Of a stretch of 48,475 nt of DNA, positions 8,277 to 17,776 are shown piece after piece. Under the pieces are notes generated by a model. It was not told the DNA's origin and did no database searches. It was given only the letters and a program-made list of their open reading frames with translations. Source of the stretch: Thermoanaerobaculia bacterium. Its GTDB lineage: Bacteria; Acidobacteriota; Thermoanaerobaculia; Multivoradales; Multivoraceae. Made by a program: the position numbers and the translations under genes. Each line of letters begins with the position of its first letter. Position 1 is the first letter of the stretch. The stretch lies in NCBI GenBank assembly GCA_022823665.1, contig JAJEHN010000021.1, forward strand, positions 1 through 48,475. Reading direction: 5' to 3'.

Positions 8277-10087
8277 GAGGCGACGTGCCGAAGCGCAACC
8301 CAACTCCCGCCAGGCCGAGCCGAGACCGCATGCTTCTGCCCGTGGCGCTCGTGCTCCTGACGAACACGGCATACGGCCCGGGTCCGGCCGACGCCAAGAG
8401 CGAACCCGTCTTCGTCGATCGTGCAGCCGAACTCGGCGTCGACTTCGCCCACTTCAACGGCATGACCGGCGAGCTCTACTTCGCCGAGCACATGGGGAGC
8501 GGCGTCGCCCTGTTCGACATGGACGGCGACGGCGACCTCGATCTCTACCTGGGCCAGGGCGGTCCGCTCGGCCCGCCAGCACCCGGTGGCTCCCGGATGG
8601 CTTCCACGCGCGGCGACGAACCGACACTCGGAGACCGGCTCTACCGCAACGACCTGGACGCCGGCGAGCTCCGCTTCACCGACATTACCGACGAGAGCGG
8701 TCTCGACGCCCGCGGCTACGCGATGGGCGTCGCCGCCGGCGACATCGACAACGACGGCGACCCGGACCTCTACATCCTGAATCTGGGGGCGAACGAACTG
8801 TGGCGGAACGACTCGAAACCGGGGGCGCCCCGGTTCACGAACATCACCGCCGGCAGCAACACCGCCGACCCGCGCTGGAGCGCCGCCGCCAGCTTCCTCG
8901 ATTTCGACAACGACGGCCTGCTCGACCTCTTCGTTGGCAACTACGTCGAGTTCCGCGTCGCCATTCACAAGCAGTGCGCGTCGGCGGAGGGAGTACTCGA
9001 CTATTGCGGTCCGAAGGCCTACCAGGCGGAGGCGAACCGGGTGTTGAGGAACCTGGGCGACGGCGTCTTTGAAGACTGGACCAGCCGCCTGGGCCTCGCC
9101 GATCTCAAGCGTCCGACGCTGGGAACCGTCGCTTCCGACTTCGACGGCGACGGCTTCACCGACATCTACGTCGCCAACGACCAGCACGCGAACGCGCTGC
9201 TACTCAACCAGGGAGGGGCGGCATTCATCGACGACGCCGCTCTCGCCGGCGCCGCCGTTGATTCCACCGGCCAGCCTCAGGCGAGCATGGGCGTGCTGGC
9301 GGAAGACTTCAACGGCGACGGGTTGGTCGATCTGTTCATGACCCATCTCCACCGCGAAACGAACACGCTCTACGTGAACCTCGGCGACGGCCTCTGGGAC
9401 GACGCCACCCGGTCCAGCGGCCTGGGAAGGCCCAGCTTCCTCTACACCGGTTTTGGCACGGCGGTGCTCGACTACGACCGCGACGGCGAACTCGACATCG
9501 CAGTCGCCAACGGCGCAGTCAAGAGGATCGACGAACAGTACCGGGCTGGCGAGACACTGCCGCTCCGCCAGAGGAACCAACTGTTCCGCGGCCTCGGCCA
9601 GGGTCGCTTCGTCGAAGTGCCCGACTTCGAACGTCCCGCGGTCGCCGAAGTGAGTCGGGCGCTCGCGGCGGGCGACCTCGACAACGACGGCGATCGCGAC
9701 CTGGTGATCGCCAACAACAACGGACCAGTTCGCATCCTGCTCAACCCCGGTCGGCCGGAACCCAGGCAATGGGCCGGCGTCGACCTGCGACTTCCCGCCG
9801 CGGGTACCGCCGCCGCGGGGCGGCGCGCCCTCGGCGCCTGGGTCGGTGTGCTGGACGCCGGAAGCAACGAGCCCGTCCGCTGGCGTCGCTTCCATACCGA
9901 CGGCTCCTATGCGGCGGCAAACGACCCGCGCATTTCGATCGTCGGCCGCGACGAGCCGCCCGAGGTCGTGGTCGCGTGGCCCGACGGCGAGCAGGAGGCG
10001 TTCCGCCTCGGCGGACTGGGCCGGTACTTCACCCTCGTACGCGGCCAGGGCCTGAATGCCGCGCCGCCCTCGGACCGCCGTCCATGA
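8273..10087 (+). CDS. CRTAC1-like exported protein (FG-GAP/VCBS repeats, ASPIC/UnbV domain), paralogue 1
   Basis: The protein has about 604 residues. The hydrophobic stretch MLLPVALVLLTNTAYG is an export signal. Seven calcium-loop motifs of the form DxDGDGxxD follow (for example DMDGDGDLDLYL, DIDNDGDPDLYI, DFDGDGFTDIYVAND, DYDRDGELDIAVANG), as expected for a seven-bladed integrin-like beta-propeller. The C-terminal part (GAWVGVLDAGS..., RRFHTDGSY, VVVAWPDGEQE) is the ASPIC/UnbV domain. The GTG start is the one that overlaps the preceding stop (GTGA); its first in-frame ATG is 19 codons later. The stop overlaps the next ATG (ATGA). The family is found in secreted proteins of Acidobacteriota and Planctomycetes and in vertebrate CRTAC1; its biochemical role in bacteria is not established. 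Confidence 0.88.
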   Translation: MRGDVPKRNPTPARPSRDRMLLPVALVLLTNTAYGPGPADAKSEPVFVDRAAELGVDFAHFNGMTGELYFAEHMGSGVALFDMDGDGDLDLYLGQGGPLGPPAPGGSRMASTRGDEPTLGDRLYRNDLDAGELRFTDITDESGLDARGYAMGVAAGDIDNDGDPDLYILNLGANELWRNDSKPGAPRFTNITAGSNTADPRWSAAASFLDFDNDGLLDLFVGNYVEFRVAIHKQCASAEGVLDYCGPKAYQAEANRVLRNLGDGVFEDWTSRLGLADLKRPTLGTVASDFDGDGFTDIYVANDQHANALLLNQGGAAFIDDAALAGAAVDSTGQPQASMGVLAEDFNGDGLVDLFMTHLHRETNTLYVNLGDGLWDDATRSSGLGRPSFLYTGFGTAVLDYDRDGELDIAVANGAVKRIDEQYRAGETLPLRQRNQLFRGLGQGRFVEVPDFERPAVAEVSRALAAGDLDNDGDRDLVIANNNGPVRILLNPGRPEPRQWAGVDLRLPAAGTAAAGRRALGAWVGVLDAGSNEPVRWRRFHTDGSYAAANDPRISIVGRDEPPEVVVAWPDGEQEAFRLGGLGRYFTLVRGQGLNAAPPSDRRP

Positions 10088-12090
10088 TCCGTCCCAGCGC
10101 TGATCGAGTCTCTGCGTTACCCCTGACGCTGGCCCTGACCCTGGCGACGCTTCCGGCGCAGGCTCAGACTGCCCTGGAACCCGTCGAGCCGCCGCGAATG
10201 GACCACTACGAGGGATCGGTGCGAACTCAACTGGCCCAAGCGCAAAGCGAACTGGACGGTCTGCTGAACGAACCGCGGCCGGACCAGGACCGACTTGCCG
10301 AGGCGTTCGGCCGCCTGGGCCAGCTCTACCTGCTGTACGACTTCATGGCGCCCTCCGCCGCGGCGCTCCGCAACGCCCAGGCGCTGGCGCCGGACGATCC
10401 TCGATGGTCCTACTACCTGGCGATCAACTACCGCTACGAGGGCGCGCTCGAGGAATCGGTGGCCGCGCTCGACCGGGTGGTGGCGCTCGTGCCGAACGAC
10501 CTTGCGGCCCTGACTCACCGGGCCGATATTCGGCTCGAACTCGGTCTGACGGAGGAAGCGGAGGTCGACTATCGGCTGGTACTGGAACGCGATCCGGCCA
10601 GCTCCGCGGCTCGGCTCGGCCTCGGGCGAATCGATTTCAGCCGCCGTGACTACGAGTCGGCACTCGAGCGGTTCGAGCGGGCGCTCCGGGGGCAGCCGCC
10701 CGGCTCCGTGGTGCATCACCACCTCGGCCTGACGCTGCGCCGCCTCGGCCGTCGCGAGGAGGCTGCCAGGCAACTGGAGTTGAACGACCACCTAAGCGTC
10801 GTCTTCCCTGACCCCCTCTTCACGGAACTGCAACGCCTTAACGTAAGCCGCGAAGCGCACATCAAGCGCGGATCGGCCGCGATGCGCCAGGGGAATCCGC
10901 GCGCCGCGCTGACGGCGTTCCTCGACGCTCTGGAAGCCATGCCGGACGACCCGCTGACCATCTTCAATGTCGGCATGGCGCTGATCGAACTGGGCGAGAA
11001 GGAACAGGCCGAGGCCCGCCTCCGGGAATCGATCGCCATCAACGACAACTACCGCGATCCTCAGTACAACCTGGCGCTCATCCTGGCGGAGCGCGGCGAC
11101 CTCGAGGGCGCGGAACGCCACTTCCGTCGAGCCGCGGAGATCGACCCCGAGGACATCGAAGCGCGGGTGCGGCACGCCGACGCCCTAACCCGTCTGCAAC
11201 GGACCGACGAGGCCGTCAAACTCCTGGAAGGCGTGCTTGCAGCCGACGCACCATCACCGCTCGCCCAATTGGCGCTCGGCGCCGCGCACCAGAGGGCGGG
11301 TTCGGACAACGCCGCCCGCATCGCCCTGCGCAAGGTGCTCGACGCAGCGCCCGGCGCTCCAGCGGAACGGGCCGAGGCGCACTACCGGTTGGCGGTGCTC
11401 GCTGAAGCGAACGAAGCCGTGCAACCCGGCGCCCCCGCAAACGCTGGCGTCTCAGCCGACGCGGCGACCCTCGCGCTCGATGACGCCAACCGTCCCCAGG
11501 CCGACAGCGACCCGATCGAGCACCTCCGGCAAGCCATCGAACTCGACCCGGATTTCGCCGAGGCCCACGCGCTCCTGGGCCGCACGCTGGCCCGCCAGGA
11601 GCGCTACGTCGACGGCGCTCGCCATCTGGCGCGAGCCCTCAGGCACGACCCCGCCAACGCGGACTGGCATCGCGACCGCGCGATGTCACTCATCCTCGGC
11701 AAGCGTTACGCCGCGGCGCGCACAGGATTGATGGCCGGCCGGCAGGCCCTGGCGCGGCTGGAGGGCGACTCCGCGAGGGCCGCCGTGGAGCATCTGGACA
11801 CGCTGCTGGCGCGACTGCTGGCCGCAAGCCCCGACCCCAGCGTTCGCAACGGCGCCGAGGCGCTCGCCATCGCCCAGCGCCAGATGGCGGACCGACCGTC
11901 GATCCAGCACGCCGAAACGGTCGCCATGGCACTCGCCGAAGTCGGCGAGTTCAAGCGCGCCGCCACGCTGCAGCAACAGGCGCTCGACGAGGTGGAGCGC
12001 CGGGGCGGCGTCCCGACGGCGGGCCAGAGGCAACGACTGCGCGCCTACCTGAACGACGAACCGGTCCGTGAACCGTGGTTCTCGCCCTGA
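10084..12090 (+). CDS. Exported tetratricopeptide repeat protein
   Basis: The protein has about 668 residues. It starts with a signal peptide (LPLTLALTLATLPAQAQ) and consists largely of TPR units, recognisable by W/Y...A...Y/L...G...A...A.P spacing, such as EEAEVDYRLVLERDPASSAARLGLG... and AERHFRRAAEIDPEDIEARVRHADAL. No catalytic motif was seen; a scaffold role is likely. The ATG at 10084 overlaps the previous stop (ATGA), and the end overlaps the next gene by 16 bases. It sits between two CRTAC1-like genes, so it is probably made together with them. The binding partner is unknown. Confidence 0.85.
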   Translation: MIRPSADRVSALPLTLALTLATLPAQAQTALEPVEPPRMDHYEGSVRTQLAQAQSELDGLLNEPRPDQDRLAEAFGRLGQLYLLYDFMAPSAAALRNAQALAPDDPRWSYYLAINYRYEGALEESVAALDRVVALVPNDLAALTHRADIRLELGLTEEAEVDYRLVLERDPASSAARLGLGRIDFSRRDYESALERFERALRGQPPGSVVHHHLGLTLRRLGRREEAARQLELNDHLSVVFPDPLFTELQRLNVSREAHIKRGSAAMRQGNPRAALTAFLDALEAMPDDPLTIFNVGMALIELGEKEQAEARLRESIAINDNYRDPQYNLALILAERGDLEGAERHFRRAAEIDPEDIEARVRHADALTRLQRTDEAVKLLEGVLAADAPSPLAQLALGAAHQRAGSDNAARIALRKVLDAAPGAPAERAEAHYRLAVLAEANEAVQPGAPANAGVSADAATLALDDANRPQADSDPIEHLRQAIELDPDFAEAHALLGRTLARQERYVDGARHLARALRHDPANADWHRDRAMSLILGKRYAAARTGLMAGRQALARLEGDSARAAVEHLDTLLARLLAASPDPSVRNGAEALAIAQRQMADRPSIQHAETVAMALAEVGEFKRAATLQQQALDEVERRGGVPTAGQRQRLRAYLNDEPVREPWFSP

Positions 12091-13766
12091 TCCCGGCCCT
12101 CGCGGCCGCCCTCGCCGCGGCCGAGACGGGCGCCGCTGCGGGGAGTCTCCGGTTCGTCGACGCGGCCGACACCTGGAGCATCGACTTCCGGCACCGCCAC
12201 GGCGGCCAGGGCGAGTTCTACATGATCGAGACCGTGGGCAGCGGCGTCGTCGCGTTCGACTACGACGGGGACGGAGACGACGACCTGCTGTTCGTCGACA
12301 GCGGCGAGCCGGCGCCCCACGGCGGCAAACCGGGCCGAACGACCCTGCTGCGGAACGACCTCGGCCCGAACGGCCCTCGCTTCGTCGACGCTACGAGAGC
12401 CTCCGGCATCCGTCTGGACAGCTACGGCATGGGAGCACTCACGGGCGACGTGGACGGCGACGGCGACCCGGACGTCTATCTGACCGCGTTCGGGCCGAAT
12501 CGGCTGTGGCTCAACCGGGGCGACGGCGCCTTCAGCCCAGCGCCCGAGGACGGCGGGACGGCCGACCCGTCGTGGAGCGCCTCCGCGGCTTTCGGCGATA
12601 TCGACCTGGACGGCGACCTTGACTTGTACGTGACGAACTACGTCGACTTCGGCTACGACAACAACATCGTCTGCGGCCAGCCGCGCTCGTACTGCCACCC
12701 GGACGCCTACAACAGTCTGCCCGACCGCTTTTACCGCAACGAGCACCGCCCCGGGCAGCCCGCCGTTTTCGTCGACGCCACGGCCGAACTCGGCTTCGGC
12801 GACGCTCGCGGCGCCGGACTGGGCGTCGTCATCACGGACCTCGACCACGACCGTCGGCCCGACATCTACGTGGCGAACGACATGGATCCGAACTTCCATT
12901 TTCTCAACCGAAGCACTGACGCGAGGCCGCGCTTCGAGGACGACGCCCTCATTGCCGGCACCGCCCTCTCGGATCGCGGTGAAGCGGAAGCGGGCATGGG
13001 AATCGCGGTCGGCGACGTGGACGGCAACGGGTTCGAGGATCTCATCGTCACCCATCTCGACCGGCAGACGAACGCCCTGTACTCGAATCGCGGCGACGGG
13101 CTCTTCCTGGAACACCGCTTCGTAGCGGGCATCGCAGAGCCGTCCATGCCTTGGGTCGGTTTCGGCACGGACCTGGCCGACTTCGACCTCGACGGCGACC
13201 TGGACCTCGCCGTCGCGAACGGCCACGTCATCCACAACATCTCGGAACAGGAAGGTTTCGGCGGCGAGATTTACAAGCAGCCCAACCAACTCCTGGAGAA
13301 CCTGGGCGGCCGCTTCGCCGAAGTGGAGAACGGCGGCATCTCCGCCGTTCGAGTGAGCCGCGGCTTGGCGACGGCGGATTTCGACCTCGACGGCGACCTG
13401 GACCTCGTCGTCTCGAACTGCAACGACCGGGCCGAGATCTACCGCAACGAGAGCGATCACCGCGGCGAGGCGCTCCAGATCGATCTGCTGGATCGCGGGT
13501 CGCCGAACCGGCGCGCGATCGGCGCCGCGATCGAGGTCCGTTCGACGGCCGGAAGCCAGCGCCGCGAAGTGCGCGCGGGCTCGTCGTACCTGTCGCAGAA
13601 CTCGCTCACGCAGACCTTCGGCGTGCCGCCCTCCGACGCGACCGACGGCAAGGGCGAGTTCGCATCGTCCACGGACGGCGTCGAGATCCGCATCCTCTGG
13701 CCCAGGCAGGGCGGCGTCCGGCTTCCGGGACTGTCCCCCGGACACCGCGTGCGGATCGTCCGATGA
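12075..13766 (+). CDS. CRTAC1-like exported protein (FG-GAP/VCBS repeats, ASPIC/UnbV domain), paralogue 2
   Basis: The protein has 563 residues. The GTG start at 12075 begins directly with a hydrophobic export segment (VLALIPALAAALAAAETGAAAG) and overlaps the upstream TPR gene by 16 bases; there is no better start nearby. Seven DxDxDGxxD motifs are visible (DYDGDGDDDLLF, DVDGDGDPDVYL, DIDLDGDLDLYV, DLDHDRRPDIYV, DVDGNGFEDLIV, and two DFDLDGDLDL). The C-terminus carries the ASPIC/UnbV signature REVRAGSSYLSQNSLTQTFG followed by a basic end. It is closer to the following paralogue (SSYLSQS.LT..FGV in both) than to paralogue 1. The stop overlaps the next ATG (ATGA). Confidence 0.88.
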   Translation: MVLALIPALAAALAAAETGAAAGSLRFVDAADTWSIDFRHRHGGQGEFYMIETVGSGVVAFDYDGDGDDDLLFVDSGEPAPHGGKPGRTTLLRNDLGPNGPRFVDATRASGIRLDSYGMGALTGDVDGDGDPDVYLTAFGPNRLWLNRGDGAFSPAPEDGGTADPSWSASAAFGDIDLDGDLDLYVTNYVDFGYDNNIVCGQPRSYCHPDAYNSLPDRFYRNEHRPGQPAVFVDATAELGFGDARGAGLGVVITDLDHDRRPDIYVANDMDPNFHFLNRSTDARPRFEDDALIAGTALSDRGEAEAGMGIAVGDVDGNGFEDLIVTHLDRQTNALYSNRGDGLFLEHRFVAGIAEPSMPWVGFGTDLADFDLDGDLDLAVANGHVIHNISEQEGFGGEIYKQPNQLLENLGGRFAEVENGGISAVRVSRGLATADFDLDGDLDLVVSNCNDRAEIYRNESDHRGEALQIDLLDRGSPNRRAIGAAIEVRSTAGSQRREVRAGSSYLSQNSLTQTFGVPPSDATDGKGEFASSTDGVEIRILWPRQGGVRLPGLSPGHRVRIVR

Positions 13767-15469
13767 ACGCGCGGTCCTCGGCCAGGCCGCACCTCCGGCC
13801 GGCCTGTCCGATCCTGGCGGTCACCGCCCTGATGGCAGTGCCGCCGCTGGCGATCCCCACCGCCACCGGACAACCCCTCTTCCGTGAGACCGGCACGGCA
13901 TGGGGCCTCGAGTTCCACCACAACGCGGGCTTCTCGGGCCGGAAGTACATGGTGGAGACGATGGGCGGCGGCGTCGTGCTCTTCGACTACGACGGAGACG
14001 GCGACGACGACGCCTTCTTCATCGACGGCGGCCCGCTGCCGGGTTATGAGGGTCCCGCGCCCCGTTCCCGGTTGCTGCGTAACGACGCCGGGCCGGACGG
14101 TCCCCGCTTCGTCGACGTGACAGATCGGTCGAACATCGACTTCGGCGGCTACGGCGCGGGCGGCGTCGCTGGCGACGTGGACGCCGACGGCGACCTCGAC
14201 CTCTACGTCACGGCATTCGGCGGCAACCACCTCTACCTCAACCTTGGCGACGGCAGCTTCAGGGCGGCCGGGGCCGAGCGCGGCGTCGACGATCCGCGCT
14301 GGAGCGCCTCGGCCGCTTTCGGCGATCTCGACCTGGACGGCGACCTGGACCTCTACGTGACGAACTACACGGACTTCTCACTCGCGAATCACAAGTTCTG
14401 CGGCCTGGGCGGATCGACCGACGGCGCGGGCAGCGACGGCGAACCGGGGCGCGGCTACTGCCACCCGGACATGTACAACGGCGTGCCCGACCGTCTCTAC
14501 CGGAATGACGGCCGCGGCTTTTTCGTCGACGCCACCGCCGCCAGCAGTCTCGACGGCGCTGCCGAAGCCGGCCTTGGCGTCGTGATCGGCGACCTGGACG
14601 GCGACCGCTGGCCCGACGTCTACGTCGCCAACGACAAGGATCCGAATCTGCTCTTCCGCAACCTGGGCAATGGCCGATTCGAGGACGAATCCCTGCTCTC
14701 CGGCGCCGCCTACGACCGAGGCGGCACCGCCGAAGCCGGAATGGGAGTCGAACTGGCCGATCTCGACGGCGACGGACTTCAGGACCTGGTGGTTACCAAC
14801 TTCGCGCTCGAAACGAACGCCTTCTACCGCAACGCGGGCGAAGGCGTTTTCCTCGACCGGCGCTTCCCGTCCGGCCTGGCCCAGCCATCGCTCCAGCAAC
14901 TCGCCTTCGGTGTCAACGCCCTGGACGCCGACCTCGACGGCGACCTCGACCTGTTTGTGGCCAACGGGCACATTCAGCCCGAAGCGGCGCGAATCGGCGA
15001 GGTCGGAACCTACGAACAACCGAATCAACTGTTCGAGAACCTGGGCGACGGTCGCTTCAGGGAGCGTCTAGACGCGGGCCTGAACACGGTACGAACGAGC
15101 CGGGGTTCCGCAGTCGCCGACCTCGATCTCGACGGCGACCTGGACATCGTCGTCGTCAACTCGAACCAACCTTCCGAGGTCTACGGCAACCGGGCGGGCG
15201 GCGGCTGGTTCGCGCTCGGCTTCTCGCCCGGGGACGCCGGAAGCGCGGACGCGGTCGGCGCCGAAGTCGTCCTGAGCGCGGGCGGCCGCACGCAGGTACG
15301 GGAGACGCGGGCCGGGTCCTCCTACCTTTCGCAGAGCACGCTCACCGCCTTCTTCGGAGTCGGCGAAGCGAACCGCATCGAGCGCGTGACCGTGCGCCAG
15401 CCACTCCGGAAGCGGCCGCTGGTCCTGCGCGACCTGCCCGCGAACCGGCGGGTTCGTCTGCGGCGATAG
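13763..15469 (+). CDS. CRTAC1-like exported protein (FG-GAP/VCBS repeats, ASPIC/UnbV domain), paralogue 3
   Basis: The protein has about 568 residues. A signal sequence (ACPILAVTALMAVPPLAIPTATG) is followed by seven calcium-loop motifs, among them DYDGDGDDDAFF, DVDADGDLDLYV, DLDLDGDLDLYV, DLDGDRWPDVYVAND and DADLDGDLDLFVANGH. The C-terminal ASPIC/UnbV part has RETRAGSSYLSQSTLTAFFG. The ATG overlaps the stop of paralogue 2, and the TPR gene begins 9 bases downstream. The arrangement and similarity suggest paralogues 2 and 3 arose by tandem duplication. Confidence 0.88.
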   Translation: MNARSSARPHLRPACPILAVTALMAVPPLAIPTATGQPLFRETGTAWGLEFHHNAGFSGRKYMVETMGGGVVLFDYDGDGDDDAFFIDGGPLPGYEGPAPRSRLLRNDAGPDGPRFVDVTDRSNIDFGGYGAGGVAGDVDADGDLDLYVTAFGGNHLYLNLGDGSFRAAGAERGVDDPRWSASAAFGDLDLDGDLDLYVTNYTDFSLANHKFCGLGGSTDGAGSDGEPGRGYCHPDMYNGVPDRLYRNDGRGFFVDATAASSLDGAAEAGLGVVIGDLDGDRWPDVYVANDKDPNLLFRNLGNGRFEDESLLSGAAYDRGGTAEAGMGVELADLDGDGLQDLVVTNFALETNAFYRNAGEGVFLDRRFPSGLAQPSLQQLAFGVNALDADLDGDLDLFVANGHIQPEAARIGEVGTYEQPNQLFENLGDGRFRERLDAGLNTVRTSRGSAVADLDLDGDLDIVVVNSNQPSEVYGNRAGGGWFALGFSPGDAGSADAVGAEVVLSAGGRTQVRETRAGSSYLSQSTLTAFFGVGEANRIERVTVRQPLRKRPLVLRDLPANRRVRLRR

Positions 15470-15478
15470 CATCGCTCC

Positions 15479-17776
15479 ATGAGCACGTCACGCTTCAGAG
15501 GCCGCGTCTTCGGCGGCTTCCGGGCCCTGGCCGAGCCGCGCGTTCGTCCGCGCGCCGTGACCGCGCTGGCCTTCGCCCTTCTCCTGGCCAGCGCGCCGGC
15601 GCCCACCAACGCTCAGGAGGTCCCGGCCGAAGTCGCGGACGCCCTCGCGCTGGCCGCCGGCGGCGACCTGGACGGCGCCATCGCAGCCATCGAGACCTTC
15701 TGTGCGGCCGGCGACGCCCCCGACGCCGCCTTCGCGGCGCTGGGGGCGCTTCACGTCGAGGCCGGCAACGCCGAGCGCGCCCTGGACGTGCTGCGGCCGC
15801 TCATCGACCGCGAACCGGTCGACGCCGGCGTCCTCTACAACGCGGGCCGGGCCGCCGAAGCGCTCGGCCGGCCGGAGGAGGCAGCGAACCGCTACCGGCA
15901 GTCCCTGGCGATCCAGCCGCGTTCACCGGCGCTGCGGTCGCTCGGCATGATACTGGGCCGGCACGGGTACACGGCCGAGGCGTACGCGTTCCTCCAGCCG
16001 TGGACGAACGCGAACCCGAACGACCTGGATGCCCGCGTCGCCGCCGCGGCCGGCGCCATCGCGCTCGAGCGCGCACCCGAGGCGGAGGCCCTGCTCGAAG
16101 GACTGCCGGGAGACGACCCGGGCGTGAAGATGCTGCGAGCCCAGCTTCTGCTCCAGCAGGCCGATCCGTGGGGCGCGATCAACGAACTCCAGGCGGTCGC
16201 CGAGGACCCGCCGCCGACCATCGAAGGCGGAGTTCGGCGGACGCTTGCCCGCGCCTACCTCGTCGTGGGCGAAGCCGAGGGCGCCCTGGAGCAGTTGGAG
16301 CCGCTCGACGTCGCCGGACCCGAGGACGCCGTGCTTCTGGCCAGCGCCTGGTTCCAGGCCGGGCGCATGGACGAGGCCATCAAGGCGCTGGCGCCGTACG
16401 CGGAACCCCTGCTGACGAGCCCGCCTCCGGAAGCGCCGCCGCCGGTGGCCCGCGACATCGTGCTGGAGTACGGCCGCTACCTCCACTCCTCCGGCGACGC
16501 GGCGCGGGCGGTCCCCTTCCTGCGCCTCGCCACCGAACTCGACGCCGGCAAGCCCGACGCCTACCAGGCGCTCGGACAGGCGCTCGCCGCCAGCGGCGAA
16601 CGCGAAGAGGCACGCGAGGTCCTGGAGCGCTTCCAGGAACTCTCCCGCGACGCGAGCGACGAGGTCGCCTCCGTCAACCAGCGCCGGAGCGACATCGCGG
16701 ACCCGACCGGCCGCGAAGTGCGTCAGGCCCTGGAACTTGCAGCGGCCGGCGAGGTCGACGCCGCACTCGACATCCTCGCCCGCGAAGCGCAGCTCGCCTC
16801 GACCGACCCGCGGCCCGTCTACGCCGCATCCTCGATCCTTCTGGACGCCGGACGCAACGAGGAGGCGCTCGCCGCCGCCGACCGGGCGCTTGCCGTGGCG
16901 CCCGGACGCGCCGACGGCTTCTATCAGCGCGGCGCCGTGCTCATGGCGCTGGAACGGCTGGCCGAGTCAGAAGAGATGTTCCGCCAGGCGCTCCAGGCCC
17001 AGCCGACCCATACGGCAACGCTGTCGGACTACGCGGTACTGCTGATGAGCGGCGACCGGAACGGAGAAGCCGCCGAACTGCTGGAGCGGCTGCTGGAACT
17101 GCGGCCCGGCGACGCCGCGGCCCGCGGCCATCTCGATCGCCTCCGCGCGGTGCGTGGGTCAGACGGCGGCCGGCACGAAGAACTGCCGCCGGCGGCGCTG
17201 GGGCGCGAACTGATGCGGACCCGGGACTTCCGCGCCGCCGAAGCGCCCCTCGACAGAGCGGTCCTGCTCGACCCGACGGATGCGAGCCTCCGTGTCGACC
17301 TGGCCTCGGCCCTCTGGGAGAACAACAAACCGGCGGAGGCCGATCTGCACGCTCGGGAGGCTGTTGCGCTCGAACCGTCCTCGGCGGCGGCGCACCGGAT
17401 GCTCGGCGGTCTGCTGCTCTGGCGCGGCGAACACCTCCAGGCGGCGGAGTCCCTCGAACGCGCGGCGGCGCTGGCCGAACCGGACGCGGCGCTGCTCGTC
17501 GACCTGGCTCGCGCCTGGGATGGCGTCGACAGCGCAGGAACGGCAGATGAGCGGACGCGTCTGGGCAAGGCCGAAGACGCCTACCGCCGGGCGATTGTCG
17601 CGGCCCCCGATCACAGCGAAGCCATCTACGGTCTCGCCAGGGTGCTGCAGCGCCTCGGGCGAGAGGACGAGGCGGCGGTCCTGATGGAGCGCTACACGGA
17701 ACTCTACGGCGAAGATCAGCGGGCCACGCGGGAGCAGGGGCTGACGGCGGCCGAGGGCCCTCCGGACGGCGACTGA
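15479..17776 (+). CDS. Exported tetratricopeptide repeat protein
   Basis: The protein has 765 residues. It has an N-terminal export signal (VTALAFALLLASAPAPTNAQ) and then TPR-like helical repeats almost to the end (for example ALDVLRPLIDREPVDAGVLY, AYRRAIVAAPDHSEAIYGLA, EMFRQALQAQPTHTATLSDY). No enzymatic motif is seen. It is the last gene of the six-gene run, 9 bases after the third CRTAC1-like gene. Its TGA directly abuts the TGA of the convergent sulfatase-like gene, forming TGATCA with no bases between, so there is no room for a terminator outside the coding regions. Confidence 0.84.
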   Translation: MSTSRFRGRVFGGFRALAEPRVRPRAVTALAFALLLASAPAPTNAQEVPAEVADALALAAGGDLDGAIAAIETFCAAGDAPDAAFAALGALHVEAGNAERALDVLRPLIDREPVDAGVLYNAGRAAEALGRPEEAANRYRQSLAIQPRSPALRSLGMILGRHGYTAEAYAFLQPWTNANPNDLDARVAAAAGAIALERAPEAEALLEGLPGDDPGVKMLRAQLLLQQADPWGAINELQAVAEDPPPTIEGGVRRTLARAYLVVGEAEGALEQLEPLDVAGPEDAVLLASAWFQAGRMDEAIKALAPYAEPLLTSPPPEAPPPVARDIVLEYGRYLHSSGDAARAVPFLRLATELDAGKPDAYQALGQALAASGEREEAREVLERFQELSRDASDEVASVNQRRSDIADPTGREVRQALELAAAGEVDAALDILAREAQLASTDPRPVYAASSILLDAGRNEEALAAADRALAVAPGRADGFYQRGAVLMALERLAESEEMFRQALQAQPTHTATLSDYAVLLMSGDRNGEAAELLERLLELRPGDAAARGHLDRLRAVRGSDGGRHEELPPAALGRELMRTRDFRAAEAPLDRAVLLDPTDASLRVDLASALWENNKPAEADLHAREAVALEPSSAAAHRMLGGLLLWRGEHLQAAESLERAAALAEPDAALLVDLARAWDGVDSAGTADERTRLGKAEDAYRRAIVAAPDHSEAIYGLARVLQRLGREDEAAVLMERYTELYGEDQRATREQGLTAAEGPPDGD

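Noticed and set aside
8500..15200. Many GACGGCGACGGCGAC-like DNA repeats
   Set aside because: These are the codons of the DxDGDGD calcium loops in the propeller proteins, not a separate DNA repeat family.
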